Below, piece after piece: positions 1-11,651 of a stretch of 64,000 nucleotides of DNA. The notes beneath the pieces were generated by a model. The model worked only from the letters and a program-made list of their open reading frames with translations. It was not told the DNA's origin and searched no databases. This stretch comes from Hysterangium stoloniferum. Taxonomy: Eukaryota; Basidiomycota; Agaricomycetes; Hysterangiales; Hysterangiaceae. Where the stretch lies: positions 1,364,001 through 1,428,000 of the forward strand of contig WHVD01000004.1 in NCBI GenBank assembly GCA_015178975.1. The letters are read 5' to 3'. Position 1 is the first letter of the stretch. Every line of letters begins with the position of its first letter. Both the position numbers and the translations under genes were made by a program.

Positions 1-3000
1 CACACGCGGGTCTACAGCGAGGGAGGGCGTGAGGGCGTTGAAGAGCGTGACGAAGTTGCCGTGGGGCTTGGAGAGGTAACCAACAGCGCCAATGCGCACG
101 GGACAGGGCTGCCACAGTGGGAGGTTTACTGATCAGCAAAAAAAAAAGGTATTCTAAGTTAGCTCAGAGGAAAATGGAGGAAGGAATAACGAATTATATA
201 ACGACGACATACATGTCGCGTGGTGATCGTGCTGCAAATGCAACCTATATCGCCTTTCATCTCGCCGCACGTCGACCTGTGGCTCTCGTGGCACCGGCGA
301 CGCATATCTTCTCCACACTTCATAATTTTGGGCCCCCTCCGATGACGATTGTGTTGATGACCCACTAGAGGGTTGGGAATTCTTCCGAGAGGGATCATGC
401 TCATCTGCGTTAGGCGTGACCGCCCGTTGCCGAGGGACGATAAAGCCGGGAACAGGCGTCTCCGCGTGAACATCCCCCAACGCGTCCTGTCCCGGATCGA
501 CGTCTATATAACAAGCAAACAAACCTCAGTTTAGCTTCATCTTCCGTGTTCAAGAGGGGTGGTAGCAAGAGCGAACATGAAAACCACTCACCAGGTAAAT
601 CCACCGGCGCCATATCAGGACTCGTAATAATAATACTCTCCTCCTGCTCTCCCTCCTGCGGCTGCGGACTCGGCGTGATCCTCCCCCGCAGTCCCTCAAG
701 AATCTTTCCTAGACCACTTGCCACAATGTCAAAAATCGGCCTCGAAAACGGGCTCCTATTCCAGCATCGCTCAATCAGGGACACGAGCGCGGGGGATGGG
801 GTTCCCGGTATATCAGGCCGCATGTCATGTTCTGTGGAATATGGGTATGAAAGGGAGAAAAAGACAGTCGGTGGGACTCAGTTCGAAAACACAAAGGAAC
901 AGCGACCGCCGACTTACCCAGTACGAGCCACTTGACGTCCTTGTCGTCCCAGTGCTGCCATGGCAATTCTCCATTAGTAAGGATCTCAATGCAGACTATA
1001 GCAAAGGCATAGACATCTGCCTGAGCCGTCAGGTTACTTCTCCCGCTGATCAGTTCGGGTGCTTGCCACCTCACCGTCCCCCCTGCAATAAAAAAACAAA
1101 AAGTCATATTCAGAAAATCAATTAATTCCGGATAATATTAATATTAAATGAGTCGTGAACACTCACGAGGGGGTTTCGGTGTTTGGCTAAGGCGATAAAC
1201 CTCGCTTCTTGATTCACTTTGTCCAAAATCAGAAATAACACAGCGCAATTGATCATCGATAAGGATGTTATTGGCCTGGAGCAGCATTAATAGAGTTTTC
1301 AAATGTGTCACGTGATTAGGGGCAAGCATGGCGCGAACCTTAAGGTCTCCATGCAAAACGCCTGTCCTGTGTAGATGAGCCATACCAACAGCTATCTCCT
1401 GCATCATCTGAAGCGGCTCAGGCCGCCCTATAGTATAATCAGTATAAGACCAAGGTTCAGCCGGCGTCCCCGAAAACAAAGAGAACATACTGACCTCTAC
1501 TTTTATCCGCGACCGCCGCCTTCAAAAACGTCGGGAGATTGCCGTTCTTCATATAGGGGCTTACAAAGAACCACGGCGGATCGCCCGTCGCACTTGACGC
1601 GCCCAAGAGCTCCAGGACATGCGTATGCTTCTTCATGGATGCCCATATCGAAACCTCGCGGCGGAAGAGATCCCGAGGCGTACTTTCTGCAACCTTCTTG
1701 ATCGCAACGGTATGCCCGCGCCATGTCCCTTTGTACACGTCACTGAAGTACCCAATGCCAATTTTTTTCTCGCGGTCGACTTCCCATCTGTTTGAGTTGA
1801 AGGTGTTTTGCTACTGAGAAAAAGGCGAACAACAAAAGGGTAAAAACGCACTTCGTGATCGTCCACGGCGGTAAACTCTCATCTCCGCCCTTCGCCCCAC
1901 TCAACCTCCTCAGCGCATCCAACCCGCCTTCCAAAAACTCGCGGTGGAAGGCCGCTTCCTGGTCAGGATCCCATGGGCCATCTCCAGGCGCCATCGGCTG
2001 GAGCGGCGTAACGGGTGCCAAATGCGCCTTCGTCCCCGCCAGTGCCAGCCTCGGATCCTCCAACGCCCGCTGGAGAGTCTTAATGGCCTCCTGGATCTCG
2101 CTCCGGTCGACCTGCAACACCTCGAGCATCACCATATCGTCATCACTCCGTAGCGCCATCTTCATCGTGGTGTACAAGTCCGCCATGTCCTGCTTGCTGT
2201 CCCTCGCCACCTGTACCGAGCGGATCGCCGCGATCGCTGCGATGATCTCGTTCGTGCCGGCGGGGATGACGACCGGCGGCTGGTGCTGCTCAGTCAGGCT
2301 GAGGTCTCGGATGCCCTTGAGCATGCGGACCTGGATGGCGACGCTGAAGAGACTGACGCTGTCGGTGAGGCTGGCATCGCACGCGATGATCCTACGCGCG
2401 TCTTCGTCGCGCTTGAGGTAGCGTTTGAAGAAGGGCCGGGAGACTTGTTTGTTAATGAATTTCTCGATCCCGCGGAATGATCTGAGGTGAAAAGAAAAAA
2501 AAGAAAAGAGCGGTTAGGATCAAGTGCAAGCATACGGGCGAATTGATAGGATTTGATAGGAACTGAAATACTGACTCTGTAAGCTTTTCGACAGGTTCGC
2601 GAAGTGTTTCTGCGATTTGTGGACCTGCAATGTTGATTTCTTCGCGCACGCTGTAGTATATGTTCGCACAACGTTCTGTGAGTCGGAGACATGAAAGACG
2701 GTTTGTCTAAGGACTAAATGTTAGTATGCTGGTGCAACTGTGATGCTAATGATCGACCATAAGACATCCAGTGTTACGTCATCAGCCTATTCGTGTACCT
2801 GATGACCATACTCTGCAATGCCGAACATGGGAAGAGATTTACCTCAACCGCTTGAATGCCCTGCCATATAGTAAGCAGTACCTTTCCGGCGATATCCAAC
2901 CCTCCAACTGGTACAAGTGTCAACGTGTCAACGCCAACCAGTAAAGCTTCTCCCGCAGCATCGAGCGATATATCGAGCATCCTAGATATAGCATTAACCA

Positions 3001-3355
3001 TCGCGCGTTTCGTACGCTCATACGCGACCTCTTGATCCGCTAGGATCGTATTTTGACGTCTTGGATGAGCACCGAAAGTCAGTGCCCGCGGCTTACCTGT
3101 CTAACCAGAGCCTACAACTCACCTGGGCAAATTGTACCACGATCTACCACCCCTCTCTTCTTGTCCCCCCCACCATGAGTTGCCAAGTGATTCTGAGCCG
3201 CCCTCTACCGAGCTTTGAGTCTCCGGACCGTGGAGAGAAGATGAAGAGCCCTGGAGCCCGTAGACAGAAGGTGTTGGGGTACGTTCCACGCTGCCCGTCG
3301 CATTGTTGGGGGGCGGATTGATATAAATGTTGGGAGGGGATGGTACTGAAGCCAT
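1..3355 (-). CDS. Agaricomycete-type protein kinase (TKL-like), 3' end beyond window
   Basis: Serine/threonine or dual-specificity kinase, probably cytosolic signalling. Exons on the minus strand: 3355-3123, 3059-2843, 2706-2576, 2481 to about 1853, 1787 to about 1500, 1427-1339, 1275-1167, 1082-918, 831-592, 503-213, and 128 to the edge. Phases agree at every junction except the exon 5 donor, where two GT sites are possible. The Ser/Pro-rich N-terminus is followed by a helical region (about 80-370) with the TNRLSCLRLTERC motif, as in Agaricomycete kinases. The kinase core has a glycine loop (IGIGYFSDVYKG), the ATP lysine in VAIKK, HGDLK split by an intron, DFG, APE and a CW-x6-RP motif near the C-lobe end. 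All key catalytic residues are present, so it is probably active. After a Ser/Gln-rich linker, exons 10-11 encode DERRYRLHLQHDHHATLNLPLW and the start of a GYLSKPxGxFVTLFNA block. ATG 3355 is the first Met of the first exon. One intron uses a plausible AAG acceptor after CTGAC. Confidence 0.88.
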
Positions 3356-4735
3356 GGTAGGGTATCGATGAAAGTATAAAGATGGGTATGGTGGAGACCA
3401 GCCTATATAGCTGTGAGTGAGAGGAAATGGGAGCGGCTTTCGATGAGCACTGCCAAGCTGTGGGCTTTTTTCACACGCTCATAGGTATTTAGAACCAGCT
3501 TCTTTCTTGACCATATTTCAGAAAGGAGCATGGAGCAGAAGACGATAGCTATTGCCACTGACGAATCACCACAGGCAATATTCCGGTTGTACTGTTAAAG
3601 TATTAACGTACATGAGCTATCTTTGGTACGCTAGAACGCATTGGTCGTTGCTGAACTATATGAAACGAAGACCGACCGCGTAGAGCCTCTCAGTGCAGGT
3701 TTATCACTCACTGAGAGTTATATTTAGAACTACGCAAAATAACTTTAACATGTACTTCTCCACTGTTCGCCATTGAGGGTCTCTTTGACACAAGGCAGCA
3801 GGGCTGAAACATGCGGAGCATCCTGATCTCCTTGTAAGATCAATAGCCGGAATCTTATAGATCATCAGAAGTCCCATCGTCGACTTCGTCCTCCGTCGCT
3901 GTTCTTATAACATCATGAGGTCCTCCGCTGATGGCTTGTAATATGGCCGCTATAGCGTTGCCATACACGCAGCATAAACGTCTCTAGAACATATCTTCAC
4001 TACAGCTCGTGCCTACATGTAAGACGACCAAATCGTCGATCCTCTGAGTTCATCCTTCAACATTCGACAAAAACCACTCATGCAAATTAACCCCCGGGTC
4101 TTTTTATTCTTAGGTACCCGATGATCGAAGACCGACTCTTAGATAATACTTCGCTGCCGTCCCCTGCATATATATTATTAAATGCGGCACATGTAACACA
4201 CTCACAAGACTTTACTAAATTCGTCATCATTCTCAGGACACCAACTTTATACCAAGGCCATATGAGTTCTGTGTGACTGAACGGGCTTGGCCGCATATGC
4301 TACTACAAATACATGCGTGTGACAAAGACCCTGGCTCCACCATTTCTCCGATGGTTCTAACACTAGCCCAGGCAATTTTTTAATAGGACCTTCCACTGCA
4401 AGATTTGATGCAGATTCTGACTGTGAGCAAACCAGCAGGAGATCTCCTCTTCAATGGCATATAAATTGAAGTATCAATGTAGCACTGTTTGGAAGTTATG
4501 AATGGAGTGCTGGATGGGATATCAGGATTAAAGAGGGGGTCATTCACCAGCTCTGTGAAGTGACATGTGACCATGACTCCATGTACCAGTGGGATGTGGG
4601 AGGAAAAATGGTGCTTTGTTGAGTGCAGGCACTGGATTGGAGACCTGCACATAGGAAGAGAGCAGTATGGTGGAAATTATGCCCATCAAGGAGCCAAACT
4701 GTTAAGCATTGAGAACAAGACTGGGAGGTCCATAT
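3356..4735. other. intergenic, no recognised gene
   Basis: This stretch lies upstream of the kinase start and holds its presumed promoter. Base composition is mixed and host-like up to about 4300, then becomes repeat-like. Short open frames exist on both strands, but none shows a recognisable motif, splice pattern or codon-level conservation that I can see. No TATA box can be assigned with confidence. Confidence 0.5.
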
Positions 4736-4965
4736 GTACTTAAACCAGGGGTCTTGTTCTAAGACAAGTGGAGCTTGGCCTCAACTTATATGTTGTTCCC
4801 TTGTACAAACTGTCTGGGTGCTCTGGTATTTCAGAAACAAACAAGAAGTACACTCAAACAAAATAATCAACATCCAGCTGATGACTGGAGCACCAGAGTC
4901 TAAGGCTGATGACAGTTAGAGTCTCAGACTTGCCGAAGACTTGAATATGAGACACTAATAATGGA
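4736..4965 (+). repeat. LTR-like repeat, family D, copy 1
   Basis: About 220 bp is closely repeated at about 26745-26970 in the same orientation. Shared blocks include ACAAGTGGAGCTTGG, CTGGGTGCTCTGGTATTTCA, GAAACAAACAAGAAGTA and a distal GACTTGCC block. A diverged version of the core seen in LTR families A-C (cttggcctcaacttatat) lies at about 4774. The layout suggests an LTR fragment, but neither end has been placed and no coding sequence adjoins it. Confidence 0.55.
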
Positions 4966-5539
4966 ATGGGGGAATACCTAAGTCAATATTTGAACTGAGG
5001 AATAGTAGAATACAGAGAGACTTTATATTAAGCTAGTATGGAGAAACAGCATGATATGGAACATGGCAGAGTTCCAAAATGGATTACAAAAAGTGATGGA
5101 AGAGTGAGATTGAACAAAGAACTGATGGATAAAAGTGTGGGTAGAAAGAAAGAATAGGAGTGTAGCAAAAGTGAATAACACAAATAAATGATTCAAGGAA
5201 ATAGCAGGGAACTGTCAGAATGGAAACAGAAGAGTGTAGCTCAAAAATAAAATAGCTTGAGTAGGAATTATGAGAACACCATTGTCAGGGATGCCAGTGT
5301 TAGAGGCACTAAATGGTAAAATGCTGGAATGGTGAATACTGCAAGTGGGGGTTCTGAAATGATGGTTCCTAACAGTAGTCCCCCACTGGGTTGAGCACCT
5401 GTGAGAAGCTTTTGGAAAATGACATAGTGCAACATGTTCACCTGGGTGAATAGTGTCACCTATTGTTTTTTAGTCATGCAGCTTGTTGAGTATAAGATTT
5501 TGAATTTTGAATTTTTTACCCCAACAACTCTTTTCTCCC

Positions 5540-6240
5540 TTCTTCAGACAACATGCCTGCCCAACCACTCTTTACCATTGACTCCAGGAACAAGGATATC
5601 AACATCAAGGTGATGTGAGCTCACCTGTGGAAGCTGAAGTGAAGACAAGAATGTGAGGAGTGGGGGGTCACTGTCAGGAAAGTTCAGGAGAAGGATTAGA
5701 GGACAGCACTGGCAGAAAAGAGGAAAGCTGCAAGTAATGTGAGTCAGAGCAAGGGTCAGGGCCAGGGTAAGCCCAAGGCATCAGTGGGGCCATCCAAAGT
5801 AAATGCACTGTGATGTGTGCCAGTCATTTACTGATAAGATAATAGGGCAAGTGGAAGGACTGGGATGATGATGATGATGATGAGGAAGATGAGGAAGATG
5901 AGTTGGAGGAGTTGATAGGGATTGATACTGTAGGTAAGTAGCATCCTTTTTTCCCTTTTTATTCCACCTGCTGACAATACTGCAGGAAGATGCCAGTTTC
6001 AGCTGCCCCATCCTGTGCAGGATACACAGCAGCAGGGATCTGTCACATACCCATGGCCCTTCAGAGGGCCTGTGCACAGTGCAACTATGCCAAGAAAGGT
6101 TGCAGTTATGTGACCATGATGCTGGAGCCAGTATTGGAGGGCCTGTCAGATGTTGGGGAGACCTGAAAGGGGATATTGGAGGCAGTACAGGGTCTGGACC
6201 AGCACTGTGAGTGGAGGGAAGAATGGTGAGTCACAAAGGA
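5540..6240 (+). pseudogene. decayed Cys-rich coding sequence, unknown function
   Basis: The plus strand holds scattered coding-looking pieces with no continuous frame: a stretch beginning MPAQPLFTIDSRNKDINIKV near 5552, an acidic GAT/GAG-rich segment at 5865-5910, and a Cys-bearing segment near 5985-6165 containing CAGY, GICH and CAQCNYAKKGCSYV. The spacing of the cysteines recalls CxxC-x5-C patterns of short zinc-binding modules. Several stops interrupt every frame. A related, also decayed, stretch with CKECASQKIVCIY lies at about 16480-16540. I do not recognise the parent gene; it could be a host multigene family or an ORF of an unclassified mobile element. Confidence 0.4.
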
Positions 6241-6624
6241 CAGCAGCCAGGAATTGGGCAGACAGAAGAAGGATTTAGGAGCATAGATTGGAAGACCTTA
6301 AACAGTGGGAATGTCAGGGTGGGAAAGAAAAAGAGCAAAAAGAGTAGACATACATAGTAGAACAGGTAGAAGAGCAAAATGTAGAGGAGCCCAAAGTTAT
6401 AACCTTATAATGAAATGTAAATTTGTAAAAAAACAAACCGAAAGTTAAATGTGAACTGTAAGAAAAACAAAGAATTGGAGAACTGAAATAAAAGAAACAA
6501 AAGCAAATGATTTAAAGAAAACTAAACACAAGGCCAGAGAGACATAGGTGAACTGGGAGTAATGAGATGAATTTCAAAATGAATGGATAAGGATTATCAG
6601 AGGGCTGAGAAAACTGCTAAAGAT

Positions 6625-6845
6625 TAGAGAACAGTCCTGGCTTGCCCAGATTTCCAGCATGAAAGTCCAAAACAGCTTCAGTAGCAAAAATCCAAGACAT
6701 TTCTTCATCAGTACCTTCATAACCAGACCACTTAACTAAGTAGAGAGCTTGCACCACTGATTATCAATCTTTGAGTTTAGACCAGCTTCAATTTCAAACT
6801 CAAGCTCTCTGTTGATTATGACTGGTGGAGGTGGAGGTTGAATGT
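6625..6845 (-). mobile_element. chromovirus remnant: chromodomain tail of a Gypsy integrase
   Basis: Minus-strand translation shows YLVKWSGYEGTDEEMSWIFA followed by a DFHAGNLGKPG tail. This is the hallmark of chromodomains fused to the C-terminus of fungal chromovirus (Ty3/Gypsy) integrases, which bind modified histone tails and guide integration. Only this end is recognisable; no RT or RNase H is seen nearby. It is a broken, old fragment. Confidence 0.7.
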
Positions 6846-7246
6846 GTTTGGCAACACTGTTAGATTTTATGACTCAGTACACTAGATACATGTTGTGTAC
6901 TACTGTGGGTGCATAGCAAAATCTTTGTCGTATATGTGCATGTCCAAGCTTCTCCATTTTTTTGCCTAGTAACCACCTTCCTTTTTCTAATAAACACCCC
7001 TTCTCAAGTGTGAGAGAATTAATACTTCAGAAACGTCTCATAGAAGCGATCCGATCTCTTACTCTTTGGTATTTGAAGTGCCTTTGAACGCCCGCTGGAT
7101 GGCCCATTTACAAAATGTCTCACCTTAAGCGTATTCATACTCCGACACGCAAATCACTGGCGCCCTGAGCGCGTTATGTAACCAGTTTTCGTTATCCTAA
7201 ACACCATCCGGCACCGCCCCAAGTCCAGCCCTCAACGCTGTCGTTG

Positions 7247-8255
7247 ATGATGGAGTCTCTCAACATGAAGACCCTGGCAAATTCGCTCCCAAATTCCGCG
7301 AATGCAGAGAAACAACTAATGGACAACTTCAAAGGTTCGTTCTCTTTCTGGCTTGTGGGCATGCCTGCGGCTTTCTCACCATTTTTGCCATGGGTGCATT
7401 GGGTTTATAGCTGCCGCTCTCTCTATCACTACACTCTATCGCTCTTCTTTGGACACTTCCAAGCAGGCTTACACCGCGGGATATGCTACCTGTCTGCAGG
7501 ACGTCCTGCACTTTCTGGAAGCCGGTGTCTCTGTGTCCGGTAACGCCGGAGAAGAGATGACGATTGGGAGAGTGATGGATTGGATTGAAGCCCGTCTGGA
7601 AGCCATAAAGAGTACTGAAGAAGAAGAGGAGGAAGATAGATTAAAGGATGGGCCCTCTAAGGTCGCACAAGACGAATCGGCGAAGGAAGACCGTGAGAAG
7701 AGAGTACGCAGAACAGTCAGCGCCGCTACAACCCAAGCGAAGCAGCAGCGACGGAGCAAGGAACACTTGCACGAGACCTCTCAGCCTGCTACTGCATCGC
7801 AACAAACGCCATCGCCTCGTGCGCCAGTAGCCTCATCGCCGCCTCTTCACTCGCCCTCTCCTCCTCCACGACCAGTGCGGACCAAACGGGGCTTAAAGGA
7901 AGTTGGCGTCGCTATTTCTCCCAACGCCGACTCAGTTTTCTCGATAGCCCCACCGACTTCATCCGCTTTCCCGTTCTTTTCTGACATGGTCTCTCCTTTG
8001 CCTGCCGCCACCGTAGGCTCCAAACGGCGCCACGCAGTGATGATCAGTGACTCCCCCGATTCGTCCAACACTCCAACTACCGCATCGTCTACCAATCCCG
8101 GTGTTCATTCCGGTTTTCGGAGAAAACGAGGACGAGATAGACGAGATAGAGAGCTGTACCAGGGTCCGCTCGGTGCGAATTCTAATGTGGTTCAGGGAGA
8201 GGATATGGAGGTGGAGGAAGATGGGCGAGAGCGGAAGAGAGTTGCGAGGCGTTGA
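7247..8255 (+). CDS. HAPSTR1/C16orf72-like (DUF4588-type) protein
   Basis: Two exons, 7247-7334 and 7411-8255, encode 310 residues; the intron has GTTCGT...TATAG. Splicing creates MDNFKAAALSITTLYRSS, continuing into DTSKQAYTAGYATCLQDVL. This block aligns by eye with the conserved AATAVTNLYKES...DTHQRS..IG..IG....DVLAW block of human HAPSTR1/C16orf72, a stress-response regulator that partners with the HUWE1 ubiquitin ligase. The rest is low complexity: a Glu-rich run near 110, long Pro/Ser/Thr-rich stretches, and basic patches (SKRRH, RRKRGRDRRDR) that could be nuclear localisation signals. There is no membrane segment or signal peptide. ATG 7247 is the first of two adjacent in-frame Met codons. 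The family call rests on one block of about 40 residues, and function in the fungus is inferred. Confidence 0.68.
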
Positions 8256-10085
8256 CGATGCGTTTACTCTCCACTCAGCCATTCATAGCGGAGGGTCGTT
8301 GCGATCCTTTCGATTATATCCCACTCTCAAGCCTCACAAATCATTACCTACCATCATCACTCATCACATATCCAGTTTTCTGGACTCTCTACCTCATATA
8401 TGTAATTTACTGCAACGTCCCATGATGTCATGATTTTTATGGATGAGACGATAGACATTAGTAGAATCACCAAAGACGAATGAACCCTTCTCTAATGTGA
8501 CATGTCACAAAACAGTCAAAGATATGAGTTGCGAACAAGGGTTGCCGTACTGCTTCCTCTGGCCAGGATTTTGGACCAGCCATCTCCAACATAGTTTATT
8601 CCAGAGTCAATACCTTCGATGATAATAACTAATGGGAGACTGATTGACATGTAGATGAGTATGAGGATATTGTAGAATTTAGGATTGGACCCCGACTACA
8701 AACATTTCAATATACCATGAGTAAGCATTTAGCGCTCGCACAACTCCCTCTGGACATCATTGAATTTCAGCACTGCTAGTAAGCTAGAATGCAGACAATG
8801 TTGGACAGCCTTTTCAGATATGACCATCTGTTATCTAAGTCAAGTAAGAAGCCAGTACACTTAGCACCCTCTGATAGAAGAGTGTGTGAGGGCCTGTCAA
8901 AGCTGAGGAGTTTAGTCGGCCACACCACTTCTCATTGAGCGTCTAAAAACGCTGAGGGCTTGTAATGACAGTGACGACAAAAGTCGTAGTCTCGTATTTA
9001 TTTTACAATTTTGCCTGCTTCATAAATATAACACTTTATGTATTGAAAACTATGCGCGGCCCTTCTTAATTTATCACTATATAAACTGATAAAATATGAT
9101 TTGCTCCCGGGTAAACGGTGTGATTGCTTCACCTAGTGATGACATGATTGGCATTTCATGGCCAATCGGAACGTCATTGATGTTGGTGTAGGAATTATAT
9201 CATTTGAGTTGATATTTTAAACCTGTGGAAAATACACGGCGGCCGCGGGTTTTCGTGGGGGTGAAGGGGGCGACAAAATCCCTTAGTGGATTACAACTAA
9301 CTACTAGTACCTAAATACATCATTATACAGAAATTACTCTCCGGAACAAAAACAATAACAGAAATATTTTAAAAGTGCCTTGCCGTGAGCTGTCAGCAAA
9401 CCAACGTGCACCTTCAACCGCTATGCAACACCGTACCCAAAATATTCCTGTTTTTAAGATAGATGTTTGGAGAAGACCAAGGGGTTTGTGCGGGTCGGCA
9501 GTGTAATAACTATCAAAATTTGTCGAAATAAAGTCAATGAATACCTCAAAACAAGTGCATTAGCCGTAACAGTATGCAACTTGTAGAAAAGGTAGTCAGC
9601 TGTTCTGTTAGAGCGAATCATTTATCTACGAGCCATAAGAGGATCGTGCCCGTTGCCGGCCTACGAGTGAGCTCAGTCGAGCGAGTAGTTGATTTGGTAT
9701 AGCTGAGGTGACTACAAATTTATACCCATATGAGAAGTGTCCATAGTTAGGAATCATAGTTTATTTGGAAATATACGCTTCCAACGTAGAAAGTAAGAGA
9801 GATGGAATACGAGAGAACAATGAGTGATGGCGACTCCGGACTAAGCTGCGTACCGTAGCCGGGAAACAATTTGACAAATTGATTTTCGGTGGTGGGACAA
9901 ACGGAAATAATGGCGGAAGCACTTAAATGTAGTAGGAGAGGTGATGAAAAGAAGTTTATCGAAACCGGGAGTATCCTGTCCACTGGCGAACCCCCCAAAA
10001 AACCTTGAGAAAAATGAACCAACTTTGGAAGAAGAAAATGACTCGACAAGCCCTAGAACTGACAGAAGAAGTGTGCAGTGATATT
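8256..10085. other. intergenic, no recognised gene or repeat
   Basis: This is the space between two convergent genes, so it holds both 3' untranslated regions. Only short, unconvincing frames occur on both strands, and I see no match to the repeat families found elsewhere in the window. A GC-rich patch (cacggcggccgcgggtttt) at about 9236-9254 is isolated and unexplained. Confidence 0.5.
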
Positions 10086-11651
10086 TTAATCAGGTGTATA
10101 TGTGGGAGGTAATTCAACTATCCCCTCTGGTATACCCACTTGAGATAATCTTATGCCACTGTCTTGATGATGAAGAACAGGCCGCATCATTGTTGCGTCA
10201 GATCTCAAACGAACCAATCCAGTTTGGCTGAGCTGAGTGTCTTCAGCGCATCTCGTGTCGTCGGTGCATGTACTAATAGGGCGTGAGTCACCGCAAAACT
10301 GATGTGTTTCGACGAAGGTAGATCTCGGAGTCCAAGGCTCTGGGGCATACTCCCTATTTAATAGAGGTGTTATTGTATTACTATGCATCGACGTGCTGTC
10401 ATATGTGCTCGTATAAGGGGTAGATTCAAGCACTGTTGAATCGCGCGCCGCAGGGTATGGGACGGATGGAAGTAGTGCAGATGGGGAAACTTGATCCATT
10501 GGGGGTGTATGTTCGGTGTTCTCCAGACGAGAACCTCGACGCTTTCGGCGATGAATGACGAAGGCGAGTACGAGACACACAACGATGATCAGTCCTCCCA
10601 CGCCGCCAGCTATAGCGGCAACAGGCAGCTTTTTTCTAGATGTCCCGATTGCCATAGGCGTCGCAGAGGAGATAGAAGTCGCAGAGGAGGTAGAAGTCGC
10701 AGAGGAGGTGGTGGATGAAGTTCCGTTAAATGCCCGGATATACTGAAGGGATAGCTGTGTAGTTGAAGTATCCCCCAAGGATGTCACTTCGAGTGAATGT
10801 AACCCCAGGTTTAAACCAGTAAGATTGAAAATTAATTGGTTCGACATTAAGGCATTGAGTGGCGCTGATGGAACATAACCGTTGAGGGGAAAGGTAACCG
10901 GTACCCCGCCATCGAGAGAGTACTGTCCCTTCCCATTTGGAAGCCGTCCATTGTTAAATTCACCAATCCATTCAACGAATGTCCCTGAACCTACTTTAGT
11001 TGTACATGGAAATATGTCAAGTCAAGGACGTACCCCAGAATGCACCAGTGACTGTGGCGCCGGGTGAAATAGCCACAGGGTTGTTGTCGGTATTGTTTAT
11101 CCACCCCTGTGTGCTATAACTGAAAACTGTATCGGTAGGCAAGTAAATAATTGTCTCATTTTCGGCCCCTGTAGGGCTGCCAGGAGTATACTGGATCCTA
11201 TCCAACCAAAACGTCGTTCCTCCAGAGGACACGTTGATAGTGAATTCGTGATTCGCGACTGTCGTGGGTGGGTCGAAATGTTCACATAACAAAAAGTTGT
11301 TCTGCGGGGACGAGGGCAGGGTTTTGTTTCCAATCGAAATGCCGTCAACAAAGCATTCATAGTTTAAATCCTGCGGGACGTTGGTAAGAGGAGTGCTGCC
11401 AAACGCGAGGACGCCTGATCCTGGTAGTTGAACCAATGTTATAATAAAGCGGTATGAACAGTGTTGAAGAGGAGCCTACCAGTAAAGGGGAGTGAAAGGC
11501 TGCCTTTTGCTTGTAGTCCATGTTGGGTGTTGTTGTAGATGGTACCAAAGGTTCCAACGCCATCTTGGCTGCCTTGGGAGGGGAACCAGTTTCCATTATA
11601 TTGTATTCTAGGATCTGTATCATCAAGGAGGATGTAGAGATCCAACGCCAT
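10086..11651 (-). CDS. single-pass membrane protein with Ser/Thr-rich stalk, basidiomycete-specific type
   Basis: Three exons (11651-11480, 11420-11034, 10984-10086) total 1458 nt, giving 485 residues with phases matching at both introns. The extracellular part opens with DDTDPRIQYNGNW and contains two beta-rich blocks with FVDG and TFWLDRIQYTP, resembling jelly-roll-like surface domains common in Agaricomycetes. A Ser/Thr repeat (SSATSTSSATSISSAT) forms a stalk before a hydrophobic helix (VAAIAGGVGGLIIVVCLVLA) and a basic stop-transfer RRKRR. The cytosolic tail ends in DSGIR...ELPPTYTPD, a recurrent tail in this class. No signal peptide is visible at this Met; an upstream exon may be missing, and an AG precedes the ATG by 2 nt. 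Ligand and role are unknown; surface sensing or cell-wall contact is a guess. Confidence 0.8.

Noticed and set aside
3356-7246. Biosynthetic or defence gene cluster
   Set aside because: Only repeat fragments and decayed frames are present; the intact genes in the window are functionally unrelated.
7469-8282. Minus-strand ORFs over the HAPSTR1-like gene
   Set aside because: They are Ser-rich shadows of the long Pro/Ser-rich exon, with no motif or splice support.
10491-10746. Arg-rich or Glu/Val-repeat ORFs on the plus strand
   Set aside because: They are antisense readings of the Ser/Thr stalk repeat of the membrane-protein gene.
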